Shown here in pieces: positions 9,921-22,000 of a DNA stretch of 64,000 nucleotides. The notes beneath the pieces are model-generated. The model was not told the DNA's origin. It saw only the letters and a program-made list of their open reading frames with translations, and did not search any database. Origin of the DNA: Trichomonas vaginalis G3 (taxonomy: Eukaryota; Parabasalia; Trichomonadida; Trichomonadidae); assembly GCF_026262505.1 (NCBI RefSeq), contig NC_067206.1, forward strand, positions 34,487,896 to 34,551,895, given 5' to 3'. How positions within the stretch are numbered: position 1 is the stretch's first letter; each line of letters opens with the position of its first letter. The translations under genes were made by a program, and so were the position numbers.

Positions 9921-12218
9921 ATGACTTATTATGAAGATCCTGTAAGCAAAGTTAAATATTCACTTGATTTAGGGACACTTCTTCTTGCTCCATCAGAACT
10001 TACAAATTTTGTCATCAAATCTCAAACAAAATATATTAGAGGTGAATCATCAGATTCCTATGCATTCGTTGCATGTAAATCCACTCTTCGGTCATTTTCT
10101 TTTGAAGAAAATTCACAACTACAAAGCATTCAAAAATACGCATTTTACCAATGTGAAAAAATCCAAAATATTGATATTTCTAAATGCAATCATCTGACAT
10201 CAATAGGAGAAAAAGCATTCAGTGGTTGTTCTTCATTAACAAGTATCTTACTTCCAGAATCACTAACATCACTTGGACCATATAGTTTTATGAGTGCAGT
10301 GAATAGTATTGAATATGGGTGTTTTGAATATGCTTTTCTTGATAGCATTACAATTAGTTCAGGAAATCAAAAATACAAAATAGAAAATAATATACTCTTA
10401 ACAATAGATGGTACAATTTCAATTGGTTATCCATTAAGAATGACAGGAACAGCAGTTTTTCCAAATGGTGTTAATAGAATTGTGCTTGCTTCTTTCAGCA
10501 GTTCATCGATTTCTCATGTCCAGTTTCCAAATTCGCTTCAAGTAATTGAAAGATATGCATTCTTTAAGTCGAAAATTCAAGATTTGGATATTCCAAATTC
10601 TGTTATAAGTATAGATTATAATGCTTTTGCTTCATGTCCGAATCTTGCTTCAATAAGACTTTCTGAGAATCTTAAAAATTTATCGGCAAATACTTTTCAA
10701 GATGCACCTATAACTTCAATTAATATTCCAGATTCGGCTAAATTAATCGATTCAAATTGTTTTGTTGGATGTTGGAAACTTTCTGAAGTCACGTTACCAG
10801 ATAATATTACTTATCTTGCGGGAAATGCATTTCCTAAAACTACCAAATTAAAATTTGGTCCTAATTCCAATTTATATATTGATTCCCAACTCTTAATTAT
10901 TGATAAAAGTAATCAAACGATTAATGGATATATAGGAGAGAATGTTGAAAAAGAATTCGTAATATTAAACTCAATACAAACAATAACAAGTTCTGTATTT
11001 GATGGAAGAGATAAAATAACAAAAATTACATTTCCAGGTGATTCTATACTGAAATCCATAAAAGCATCCGCATTTTGCAATTGCAAAAATCTGCAATTTG
11101 TTAACCTCCCTTCAACTATAGAGAATATTGAAGAAGATGCATTTTATAACTGTTTGAGACTTGAAAGTATAACGATTAATAACGCTAAAAATTTGGAATC
11201 ATATGCATTTTATGGATGTTCCAATCTTAAGTCCATAACATTATCATCCTCATCCTTACAAAAAATTTTCGAATATACCTTTTGCGGGTGTACAAGTTTA
11301 GTAGATATTGAACTCCCATCTTCACTTACAAATATCAATGATTATGCATTTAAAAATTGTTCAAAACTAGAACGTGTAGAAATAAATGGAAATTCACTGA
11401 GGTTTATTGATATTGAATCATTCTCACAAACTAATATAAAGAAATTCGATTTCTCAAAATGTGTGAATTTTGAAAATCTAGGTTTAAAATCTATTCAAGA
11501 TACTACTTCCCTTTCAATTCTTATACTTCCGCCAAATCTCAAGAAAATATCTGATATGGCTGTTAGAAATAGTGGTGTTAAAAATATCACATTTCCTCAA
11601 ACACTGACATCAATAGGAATAGATTCATTTGCAGATTGTTTTTATCTAGAAGAGATCAATATCCCAGAAAATAGTGCATTGACAAGTATTGGAATTGGAG
11701 CATTTAGAGGATGTATGCGACTCAAAAAAATAAGTAGCTTTTCCAGCAGTTATAGAGTTATGACTGGAGCCCTATTTACATATGATTTGATTTCTTTAGT
11801 TCTATTCCCACCTGCATCCGAAGTAACCTCATTTTCACTACCAGGTGATACTCGCTTCATTAACGAAGGAGCTTTCCGTTCATGTACAAATTTAGTATCA
11901 ATATTTATTCCTTCCGATTCAATTTCATATATCTCTTCAAGTGCATTCGAAAGCTGCTCTAGCCTAACATGGATTAATATACCAATATGTGTAACTGGTG
12001 TTGGAGCAAATGCTTTCAAAGGATGTTCAAGATTGAATTGCGGAATTAAAGTCGAAAACAGAAGTAAGTTATTCTTGGAAAATTTATTCAATAACGCAAA
12101 GCTTTCCAAGCAATCTGTAAAAAATTGCATTGGAAACATTGTAACACGTAATTGCTTTTTCTATACAAATATATTTTCTTCTTCAATGTTGATGATTCAA
12201 GTTATGATTATCATGTAA
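9921..12218 (+). CDS. BspA-like leucine-rich repeat protein, 765 aa
   Basis: ATG to TAA, 765 residues, built from about 25 repeats of the Treponema pallidum/BspA LRR type: an AF-C--L--I-LP-SLTSIG--AF rhythm of about 23 residues (for example ITFPQTLTSIGIDSFADC). The family is hugely expanded in T. vaginalis and includes surface proteins linked to adhesion. This copy has no obvious N-terminal signal peptide and no classical membrane anchor. The last 20 residues turn hydrophobic (YTNIFSSSMLMIQVMIIM) and look unlike the LRR, so the tail could be a weak anchor or a drifted end. The stop is TAAA, the tetranucleotide reported to serve as polyadenylation signal in this organism. Convergent with the ankyrin gene 84 bases downstream. 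Confidence 0.9.
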   Translation: MTYYEDPVSKVKYSLDLGTLLLAPSELTNFVIKSQTKYIRGESSDSYAFVACKSTLRSFSFEENSQLQSIQKYAFYQCEKIQNIDISKCNHLTSIGEKAFSGCSSLTSILLPESLTSLGPYSFMSAVNSIEYGCFEYAFLDSITISSGNQKYKIENNILLTIDGTISIGYPLRMTGTAVFPNGVNRIVLASFSSSSISHVQFPNSLQVIERYAFFKSKIQDLDIPNSVISIDYNAFASCPNLASIRLSENLKNLSANTFQDAPITSINIPDSAKLIDSNCFVGCWKLSEVTLPDNITYLAGNAFPKTTKLKFGPNSNLYIDSQLLIIDKSNQTINGYIGENVEKEFVILNSIQTITSSVFDGRDKITKITFPGDSILKSIKASAFCNCKNLQFVNLPSTIENIEEDAFYNCLRLESITINNAKNLESYAFYGCSNLKSITLSSSSLQKIFEYTFCGCTSLVDIELPSSLTNINDYAFKNCSKLERVEINGNSLRFIDIESFSQTNIKKFDFSKCVNFENLGLKSIQDTTSLSILILPPNLKKISDMAVRNSGVKNITFPQTLTSIGIDSFADCFYLEEINIPENSALTSIGIGAFRGCMRLKKISSFSSSYRVMTGALFTYDLISLVLFPPASEVTSFSLPGDTRFINEGAFRSCTNLVSIFIPSDSISYISSSAFESCSSLTWINIPICVTGVGANAFKGCSRLNCGIKVENRSKLFLENLFNNAKLSKQSVKNCIGNIVTRNCFFYTNIFSSSMLMIQVMIIM

Positions 12219-12302
12219 ATTTTTAAATATTTTTTTCTATCTTTATTTAGATGTGTGTTTACATTTTTAGATTTACACCTGCTTTATGAGTTATATAAAG
12301 AT

Positions 12303-13496
12303 CTACGGTTTCTCAATTAGAGTATCATTAATATATTTGATAGCATGGTTTAAAGCTCTATCATCGACCTCTGCACCATTATTAACAAGAACTTCATATG
12401 TTTCTATGCTATTATTTAGAGCCGCAAAGTGTAAAGGTGTTTCTAAATTATCATTTGTTGAGTTAATATCTGCTCCATGTAAAATAAGAAGCTGTGCGAT
12501 GGCTTCGCTGTTGATTTCTGCTGCATAGTGAAGAGAAGTTAGCGATTTACTATCCTTATCATTAACATTTGTATGATATTTTTCTTGATGACTTAATAAA
12601 TATTTGCATATATCAAAATTATTATACCTCGCTGCATAATGGAGTAATTTATCTTGAGTGGAAGTAATTTTTGATAAATCAAAAGATTCATTTTTGAGAA
12701 TCTCTAATGTTTGAGGAAATGCAGAGCAGTATGGTATTATTAAGTTTTTATCTTTCTGATATAAAAGAATGAGTGCCTTTAAGTTCTGTGAGTCTGGTAC
12801 AATAAACTGAAAAGGTATGTTTTTATCCATAAGATCTTGATGCATAATATTTTTCAGAAAAATGTTGTTATGAGAAATAATTGCTGCCTTACAAGTTTTT
12901 GAATTAGCTTGAAAATGTTTTAAGCATTCATTGATTATATCTGTATTTCTCCCATATATTGCCAACTTAAGACACCTTTCTGTTATTTGGTGACCTAAAT
13001 TCAAATGAAGAAAATAGAATATATTCACTGCTCCAAAATAAGCGCAAACTTCAAGAAGAGATTTTTCCTTTAAGTTCAAAAGATTGATGCTAATGTCACT
13101 AATATCTTGATCTATTATGTATTCCTTGAATTTATCAATTTGATCATTCATTATAATAATTTCAATGTCAGATTCTTTTGGGAATTTCAATGTAACAATA
13201 TAACGGTAATATTTAATTAGGGGTTTATATTTCATTAATACATATCTTGAAGAATGTGAATCAAGATCAAGAATTTCATTTAATATTTGAGAATAAACCC
13301 TAATTGAACGATAATTATATTTTGCAGTTCTTAAAATACTTGATATTATTTGGTCTGTGGTTCTATTGTACTTATCGATTAAACAATCAATTAACAAATC
13401 TAGAATTTCTTCGATAGATTCGTTTGGTTCTATATGGTATAGTTTTTCATAAATTTCAATGAAGTCATCAAATTGCTTAAACGAATCATTGCTCAT
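12303..13496 (-). CDS. ankyrin repeat protein, DUF3447 type, 397 aa
   Basis: The first in-frame ATG is at 13494-13496; the frame extends upstream only through non-ATG codons. TTCAACTTTGTTC just before it supplies a TCA triplet. 397 residues. The N-terminal third is helical and matches the trichomonad pre-ankyrin region. A DUF3447-like segment around 140-230 (LLEVCAYFGAVNIFYFLHLN) is followed by three or four canonical ankyrin repeats to the C-terminus (LLHYAARYNNFDICKYLLSH, SLTSLHYAAEINSEAIAQLL, ETPLHFAALNNSIETYEVLV). These proteins form one of the largest families in T. vaginalis. They are presumed protein-binding cytosolic scaffolds, and no specific role is known. The gene looks intact. Confidence 0.92.
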   Translation of the reverse strand: MSNDSFKQFDDFIEIYEKLYHIEPNESIEEILDLLIDCLIDKYNRTTDQIISSILRTAKYNYRSIRVYSQILNEILDLDSHSSRYVLMKYKPLIKYYRYIVTLKFPKESDIEIIIMNDQIDKFKEYIIDQDISDISINLLNLKEKSLLEVCAYFGAVNIFYFLHLNLGHQITERCLKLAIYGRNTDIINECLKHFQANSKTCKAAIISHNNIFLKNIMHQDLMDKNIPFQFIVPDSQNLKALILLYQKDKNLIIPYCSAFPQTLEILKNESFDLSKITSTQDKLLHYAARYNNFDICKYLLSHQEKYHTNVNDKDSKSLTSLHYAAEINSEAIAQLLILHGADINSTNDNLETPLHFAALNNSIETYEVLVNNGAEVDDRALNHAIKYINDTLIEKP

Positions 13497-13597
13497 GAAC
13501 AAAGTTGAAAATAAACACACCTTTTCAATTTTGAATGGAATTCAAAATCTTCTAACATAAAATAAAGAAATGAATCTATTTTCAAAACAATATTGTT

Positions 13598-15387
13598 TTG
13601 ATCAGAAAAATTTTATCAGAAATTTATAACTCGCAATTCATGATAATTTCGGATAATGAATTGCGAGCAGCAACAATTGTATCTGAAAGTATTTGGATCA
13701 GAAATTGCATTTTTATAGGAATTACTGTAAAAGACACAGACGCAATTGCGATTTCGCAATGGTTCCAAGTAGATCAAATAAATAGCTTTATGAAAATACA
13801 AGATTCAATGTTTCGTAGGCTATGCAGTTTAATGAAAGACCAGGAAAAGATTCGGAAAGAAGTTGTCTTTATTCGGAATCTGCACATGTGGAAATAAGTA
13901 AATGCTGTTTTAACGAAATAAGTACCAACTCAATTGGTATTTTATCAGCAAAAAAGGCAAGCGCAGAAATAAATTCGACATTTCTCACAAATGTACGAGC
14001 AAAGGGCCTCGATCATATTTACAAGCCATATACATACAATGTTAATTATTCGCACACATATGTGAACTTTATCGCTTGCAATGAAATTGATAATTTTCAA
14101 GATGAGTTTAGATACGTTAGATTCAAGAATTTTGGAAATCCTGATGTAAAGATTACTACAGGCTCATATCTCTCTTTTTATAATGGCACCGCTGACGATT
14201 TTTATTTGGCATCTTTAGATCACTCTGTATTTTTAAAGGCATCTGTGAACTATTTTATTAGTTTATACGATACAAAGCCTGTTTTAATCGAAAACACGTT
14301 TACTAATATGAAATTTACTCTGGGATTTTTAGTTTACGCTAGCGGTTCATATACTGAGTCAGCAACAGAAAACCCAGTCAACTACAGTAAAAATATTAAA
14401 GATATTGCTATAAGCGCGGAAAGAATCTTATGTTATCTTACAAAAATTTCGAATTATTCTTTAACTAGCAAAAACATGAGCATTACACTGGATCCATTAG
14501 TCATGTATCCTAAGACAGAGATTGTAGATTGTATTTTCTCTTGTTCTGGCGTTGTAACAGCTCCTGCAATTTTAATTTACAGAAGTGACACTACAAGAAT
14601 AGAAAGTTGTTCATTTATGAACATTTCATCTGCTGCACGTTCTGAATACAACGGGGCATCTGCTTTCCTCTTGGAATATTGTACAAATTCAATTGTTTCT
14701 AAAACATGCTGTTCTGGATGCGATGGATTGATGGTTGCATCTTATAGACAATGTAGATCATTGTTTTTTAATGAATCAATAGTTTTTTCCTCAAAAAGTC
14801 AAAAATCTTTGTGTTTTAACAGTGTTAAAGTAAATTTCTATGGAAATAATGTATCGCATTGCAGATCTACACTTAGTTTCATGGAACACACATGGACACT
14901 AAGCGATAGAGTTGATTTTCAGATTAATTATTGCAATTTCTAAAATATTTTTTGTATTAGTGAAGCTTTTATATATGAAATTAAGAGAAGTACTAATATG
15001 ATGATATCTAAGACCATATTCTTGGATTTCAACTATAATTCAAGTCAATTATTTAATCTCAAATTTAATAACAGTCAACTCATAGTTTCTCAGTGCTATT
15101 TCAAGAATACATCAATACGTATGCCTAGTTATAATGAAAGTCTTCTGAAAATTACAGATCGAATTCATGAAATCAAAAACAAAGCATTGCCGCACAAATT
15201 AGTCGACCAATGCCAAGAGAAGAAAGGAAAAAAGTTGACTAAAGTTGTAACAGCTATAATTTGTGTTTCTGTCGGTTTGTTAGTTTTAATTCCTGCAATT
15301 ATTTATGCTCTATACTGGGGACGACGCTCACAAGCTTACCGTGACAGACTTGATCTTGAAAAGTCTCTTATTACCGATTTCGGATAA
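13598..15387 (+). pseudogene. broken beta-helix surface membrane protein gene
   Basis: Three open stretches read like one protein of the trichomonad beta-helix (pectin-lyase-like) surface family. 13598-13897 (frame 2, starting at TTG, no ATG nearby) gives short Cys/Phe strand repeats such as IWIRNCIFIGI. 13822-14943 (frame 1) continues with ISKCCFNEIST and TRIESCSFMNIS. 14998-15387 continues in the same frame 1 with a transmembrane segment (VVTAIICVSVGLLVLIPAIIY) and a short basic tail. Between the last two, the 54 bases 14944-14997 have no stop, so one in-frame TAA at 14941-14943 is all that separates them. A frameshift lies somewhere in 13815-13870. No signal peptide is present, so the 5' end is also missing. 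This is a host pseudogene with at least two lesions and a truncated start; its anchor region is still intact. Confidence 0.75.
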
Positions 15388-16012
15388 TTTTTTTTTAATT
15401 ATTATCGTTATTATATTATGTTTGTTATATATTGAATGATAAAATCATTTATATTGATCCTAATTTAATATGTATTTTTGTAATTATACTCCTAAATTGA
15501 TCTCTTTCAAAAATAAAAATTAAAAGATGTGTTTCAATGCAAACATATGTAGTCCATCAACTCATGGAGCATATGCATAAGAATTTTATATCAATATCAA
15601 TACGTGTTAGAGATATATTGATTTTATTGAACAAGCTTTATTGATAAGTTCTACTATTCCATATCTGAGAATATAATTACTGTTCTATTGATTGTTTCAC
15701 CTCCAAAGGTTCTCAAGAATGAGCAAATATATTAGAATTGAATCAAGTTCAAGTTTGCAAGGTATTGTATAAGTTCATTTTTGATTCATCATGATATGCT
15801 TATTAACAACTAATTCATTTCCTTTCTATTTCAATTTTTTGATAAATTGAAAGTAAAACTTAGTGATTATAGCATATCTCTTTGAGAAAATATCTTTCGC
15901 ATGCTAAGACAAGTATTGGAAACTTGTTTTTCTTTTCTCATGAAATAAATTTTTATCTCAAGGGCGAGGAAATTTATAACGAGCATTTTTTCAAAAAAAG
16001 AATCTTAGATAA
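15388..16012. other. AT-rich intergenic stretch
   Basis: 625 bases. No credible gene. The 3' part holds TTTTTTCAAAAAAAG with a TCA triplet about 20 bases before the next ATG, the probable initiator of the coiled-coil gene. Confidence 0.5.
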
Positions 16013-19000
16013 ATGTCTAACGCGGCTGGATTTCGAGGATCCTCACGCGTTGGTCTTTCTAAGATAAGACCACTCACTGCAAAAGCAAGACCACCTTCCT
16101 CAAAAAATCACGACATCGAACTTCCAAACGGAAATTATCTTAATGAGCACAAAGCAAATCAGCTTTGGGCCGATATCGAGAGTGTAAAGCCGAGAGAATA
16201 CACAGTTGTCGAAGCTGATGAGCTCAAAAGAACAATGACTGTCAGCGCATTACAAGATACATCAGGAAAAATACAATCTCTGATCTCAAAATTCGATGAT
16301 ATCGATCAAGAGACTGTAATGAATATGGTTGCAGTCTATGAAAGGGAAACTGGCAACGAAGTTTTCGATGAAAATATAATTTTAACAGAATCAAAAGCAG
16401 GTGTTCTAGATTTGATAAGTCAAATGAAAGATCTTACAGATTCCGAGAAAATACTCATTGATACACTTAAAATGTGGTTTGCACAGATGAATAATAAAAC
16501 GGATTTAAATGTCGAATTAACAGACGTACCAAACGTAGATCATGTCATTAAAGATCTCGAGCGAATTGTATCAGATGTTAATGAGAAATCCGAAAAAGTC
16601 GTCTTAATTCACAATGATATTTCTGATTTCATGTTCAAACAGATAGGAGCACTTAAACGCATCATTACAATCAAAAACGAAGACATATCAAAGCTCAAAA
16701 AGACAATTGATGAACAAAATGCCGCAGCAGAGAAGCGAAAAATCAAAAAGAAACAAGAAGCAGATGCCAAAAAAGAAGCAGCAAGGGTTAAAGAGCAATT
16801 TGAAGCACAAATAAAGCAAATGACAGAACTAAAGAACCAAGTTGACCAATTAAAGAAACAATTACAAGATTCCGAATTAAAAAGAATTGCTGCACAAACA
16901 AATCAACAACCAGAAAGATCGAATTCCCGAGAAATGCTTGAAATGAACAATAATCTTGCAAATCTTAAGCTTGTTCAAGAAGAAATGGAAAGTATGTATA
17001 ATAAGAAACTAGAAGAACTCAAAGCAGTCATTGCACAAAGAGATGACAAGATAAAAGATCAAGATAAACAAATGAACGGTGTTTTGGAAAAACTCAAAAA
17101 GAAAGAACAAGAAATTTTTGATTTAAACGCCGCTTTACAGAAACAATTAAAGATCAATGCAATAGAAAGTCATAGACCACAACAAGCTCCACCTGAAGTA
17201 AAAGGTATTTCCCAGAAGCAATACGAAGAAGAGAAAGCATTGATGATTTTACAACATGGCGAAGAAATCAAAAAATTACAACAAGAATTTTCAGAAGAAA
17301 TGAGAAGACAATTAGATGATCAACGCGAAAGATACATGTCGGAAAGACGTGCCTTGTTAGCTACTGTTACTACAGGTGATCAACAAGCTTTGTTGGCTTC
17401 AATACAAGCGGAATTCCAAAAGAGAATTGATGATTTGAACCAAGAAAAAGAAGAAATGAAACAAACGGCAATGAACAATTTGGCATCGAAATTGGCGTTA
17501 ATAACAAGACAATATGAACATAGAATTAAAGGATTACAAGAGAATCATCAAGATGAAATGAATATTGCTTTGGAATCATTAAAGCATGATAGACAAATCT
17601 TGGAACTCGATTTCGAAGAAAAATTCAATGTAGAAGTCAGAAAAGTTGAAGCAGAAGCGAACGAAAAAGTTGAGAAACTGCAGAAGAGAATCCAAGAACT
17701 TGAAAATGCACATAACAATGACTTAGAAGTCATTAAAAACATCAACTCTAACATAGACGAATTTTGTCAAAAATCAGGAGTTGACAGACAGATTTTCAAG
17801 ACAAATTTGGAAACTTCTGATGCAGAGAAAACAGAAATTGCTGTTCCTAACATTGCAAATCAGAGTTTAGAGATAAGTAAATATGCTGAAAAACTCAAAA
17901 TAGCAAGAGAAGAAATGGAAAACCAAAACAAATGGGAACTTGAAAAACAAAAGAAGTTTTATGATAGAGAAATGACTAAATTGGCTTCAAATGTTCAGCA
18001 AGGAGTAAGAGACAAACTTGTTGAACTCCAAGATTTAATAAACAGGACAGGAAACAAAGAAACAATTGAAAATGTCATGAAAATGATCGAATCAACAACA
18101 AATATGTTTGAAACAATGAATGAACAATTAATTAAAATGGAAGATGTCCAAAATGAACCAGTAATTACTATCAATGAAGTTTCCGAGAAAACTAAATCAT
18201 TGACAGAAAAAATCATTGAATTAAGGCAGAAAATGTCTGATATGGAACTCGAACAAGGAAATGGAGCCAAAACAATTGATGACATGAAGAGAGAACTAGA
18301 AATGTTTAGAAGTTCTGCTAATGGTGATCAAACGAAACTGAAACAATTAATAGATGAAATGAATGAAAAACATTTGTTAGAAATCCAAGAAAGAGATAAA
18401 ATGATCAAAGATTTGAGTGAATTAGGAAATACAGCCAAGAAACAAATTAATTTCTCGATGTCTGGTAATGAAGGGATCTTTAATAACAGACAGAAATTGA
18501 GTGTTGATATTGGGACAACAGCTACAATTAACAATCAATTGAAATTCACAGAAGATGAAGTTCTTTTACATGTTGAAAATGTTGTTGTTAAAGATGAGAA
18601 AGGAGAAGAAAAAGAAGTTCCTATTCCTTCAGGAATTTTACCAAAGAAAGAAGAACCAAAGCGTGAAATCCATCTTTCTGTACAACAAAAAGTCCAATTC
18701 TTGAATATCATTAATGAAAAAGCTGCTCAAATACAGAGATTTGATAATATTGTTATTCAAAATCAACAGCAGCAAGAACCATTTGTTAAAACTCCATCGA
18801 GAAAGAGAGCTAAAACTATTAAAGTTAAATCAGAGCCAAACATAAAACCAAAACAACCAAAGCGTCCTTCATCACCATTAGTAAACAAAGAAGAACCAAA
18901 ACTTGCTAAAACTCAAATAATTAAACCAATCGAAATCGCTGAAGAAGAAAAACCAAAAGAATTACCAAAAGAAATTATTGAAGAAGAGAAACCTAAAGAA

Positions 19001-22000
19001 GAAACTGTTGTTGAAGAACCACCAAAAGTTAATGAAGTTGTTGAAGAAGAAACAAAGAAAGTTGAAGAGGAAGAAGAGAAGAAAAAAGAAGAAAAACAAG
19101 TCCAAGAAGAACCAAAAGAAGAAATCCAAGAAGAGGAAGAAGAAATGAATGAATATGAAGAAGAATTTATTGAATACTTTGATATTTACACACAAACTGT
19201 TGATCCAATTACTCATAAATTGAATTTGTTGGTTTCTGAACCATTGAGTAAAGAAGAAGCCGAATCAATTACTAACTTAACTATACCTTCTGGTCATGAT
19301 TCATTCCACATAAGTCCAAGACAAGAAGAATTACGAATTGTCATGACTTTTGTTGGTGAAAAATATTTGGCAAAGAAATTTGATTTAACAGAAAACACTG
19401 AAATATTTGATCACCAAGTTCCATTGCAAGAACCTAAAGATGAAGTACATTTAGGTATATCTATTGTTAATCATTACTGCAGATTAGAACCAATAGTTAG
19501 CTTTGTTGTCAAAGATCATGATGAAGGATTTGTTCGAAAACTTGAATTCCATCACATGGACATTATTTCAGCTGAAATTGGTTATGAGAGAAAGAAAGGC
19601 TTGGAAATGGATATACATTCATTTGAAGTTCCTCTTGGACAAACACCTAATCATGGTTTCTTGGATTCAATCAAAGTTACTGCATTTGATAGACAAAAAG
19701 GTTTGTATTCCAAGTTAAAGAAAGACTTGAGTGAAGCACAGAAACAATTAGCAGAAAAACCAATTGTTGTATTAGTTAAAGATCATACATTAGATGAAAT
19801 TGCTAAACCTAAATTCTCAAGAAGTGCAGGAATTCCATTAAGAGCATATACCAATGAAAATCTTGGAATTCCAACACTTTCAAAGGATTTGATTAATGGA
19901 TCAAGTTATTTGACATTGACATCTGATATGTCATCAGCGGAACTTCGAAATGATGCTGAAGAAGAAGAAGTTTACGAAGAAGATTACGAAGAACAAACTA
20001 ATGAAAATCAAAATGATCCAGCGCCTTCAGGAAGAATTAAAAAGATCAAATCTTCGAGATCCAAATTAGAAATGAAGAAGATGAACATACAAGACGTAAA
20101 TCTTCCTGATATCGATATCAACGCTGATCCATTTGGTTCAGGAATCAAATTACTTCAAACACAAATGAGAGAATTAAAGATTTTCGGAGATGACGATAAC
20201 GAATGTGTTGAAAAAATTGGATCTGATTCGATGGCTTATTACGCTTATATTGCAGCAGCTGGATACACTGATGATGCGCATTTCTCATTCTTGGATTCCA
20301 TCAAAGCCGCAAAGAACGAACATGATGATTTACACACGAAACTCATCAGAATTATTGGCATTGGACAAACTTTAGTTAAATGTGTTTCAACAATGAAACA
20401 AAGATATGAAAGAACTTTGAATGACTTGAATTCTACAAAAGTTCAAGCAGTTAAGAGTGAAGTTAAGTTCCAACAAGAACTTGTTAATTCTATTCAACAA
20501 CAAGCTGATGATCCAAATGCTTCTTCTAAGATGAATCAATTAAATCATCTCCATAAACTTGAGAATTCTCTTTCTGTTGTTGACAGTTTGAAACTTGTAA
20601 AAACAGAAGAAGAAGTTCAAAGATACGACATTTTGATGGCAACTGTTTCTCAGTCAATCAAACAAGTGAAAGAAGATGTTGTCATTCCTAAACAGCAAAT
20701 GGATAAAATCACAAATGATATACAAGTTTTCATTGCTGAATTGAATAAGAATGAACTTGAACAGATTTCTCAAGCAGAAGAAACATCATCAGAAGCGAAA
20801 AGATTAAGAGTTCAAAGAGATAATTTAAGAAAAGAACTCAAATCTAAACAATTAGAAACAGAAACATTACAAACAGAAGTAAATAAACTTCAACAAAGAA
20901 TCGAAGAACTAAAGGAACAAAAGAATGCAGAAGCTTCATTAACACAAGCACAATTATCTAATCTAAGAGAAGCAATGGCTGCAGGAGAAGGAGCAACACC
21001 TGATCAAGCTAAAGATCAATTCAAGAAACATATGTTGAATATGGTCAGTTTGTTAGATGCTGTCAATGCAGAAAAATCAATGTTAACAAGTAAAGTTAAT
21101 GATTTAGAAGATGAGTTATCTCGTGCATATGAAAGAGAAAAGAAACTTCAAATACAAGTATCTGATTTAATTGATGATAATAATAATTTCAAGAGATCAA
21201 ATACTTCATCAATTATGTTCAAAGATGCCGATATTGAACACTTAAAAGAACAATTAAATGCTGATAAAATTGTTAATGAAAGTCAAAGAAAACAATTAGA
21301 AGAAGCAACAGCAAATAATGCAGTTCTTTTACAAGCAAACTCCAGATTAGAAGATGATTTATTCAACGCAAGAAGTGAAATAAGACAGCTGAAAATGCAA
21401 TTGGAAGAATTAAACATCCAATTGACATTAAAATCCAAACAAAATGCAAATCAACCACTTCAAAAAGACAACAACTCACAAAAGAGTGTAAGTCTTAAGT
21501 TGCAAAATCATTCTAAACAAAACTCTTTGAAAGATTATCAAAATCAACTACAAAGACAATCAATTGTTAAAAATGATAATCAGAAACAACTTCCTCCAAC
21601 ACCTAAAGAGCAAAAACAAAATGTCGAAGAAGAAAAACAAGAAATTGTTGAAGAAAAGAAGGAAGAAGAAGAAAAACACGAAGAACAAATAACACAACCT
21701 GTTAAAGAAGAAACAAATGAACATATACAATTAACAGAAACTAAACATGAAGAAGATGAAATGGAAGAGCCAAAACAAGCTGATTCTTCATATAATTCTA
21801 AAGAAAACTTGTTTAGAAATAGTTCTACTTATGGTGATGAAATTGATACATTTGAAGAAAGCCTAGTTTTAATTGACTTCCAGAAAGACAACTTTTCAAC
21901 ATTAGGAGACAATGCACCACATTCAGTCCACAATCCTTTGAACTTCCTTGGAAACAAGAAGAAGAAACTCATATTAACAGAAAGACCACAAACACAAACA

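Noticed and set aside
18962-19216. minus-strand frame with a poly-Phe product
   Set aside because: Shadow of the Glu/Lys-rich belt of the coiled-coil gene. The same applies to the many antisense frames at 24.9-34.3 kb.
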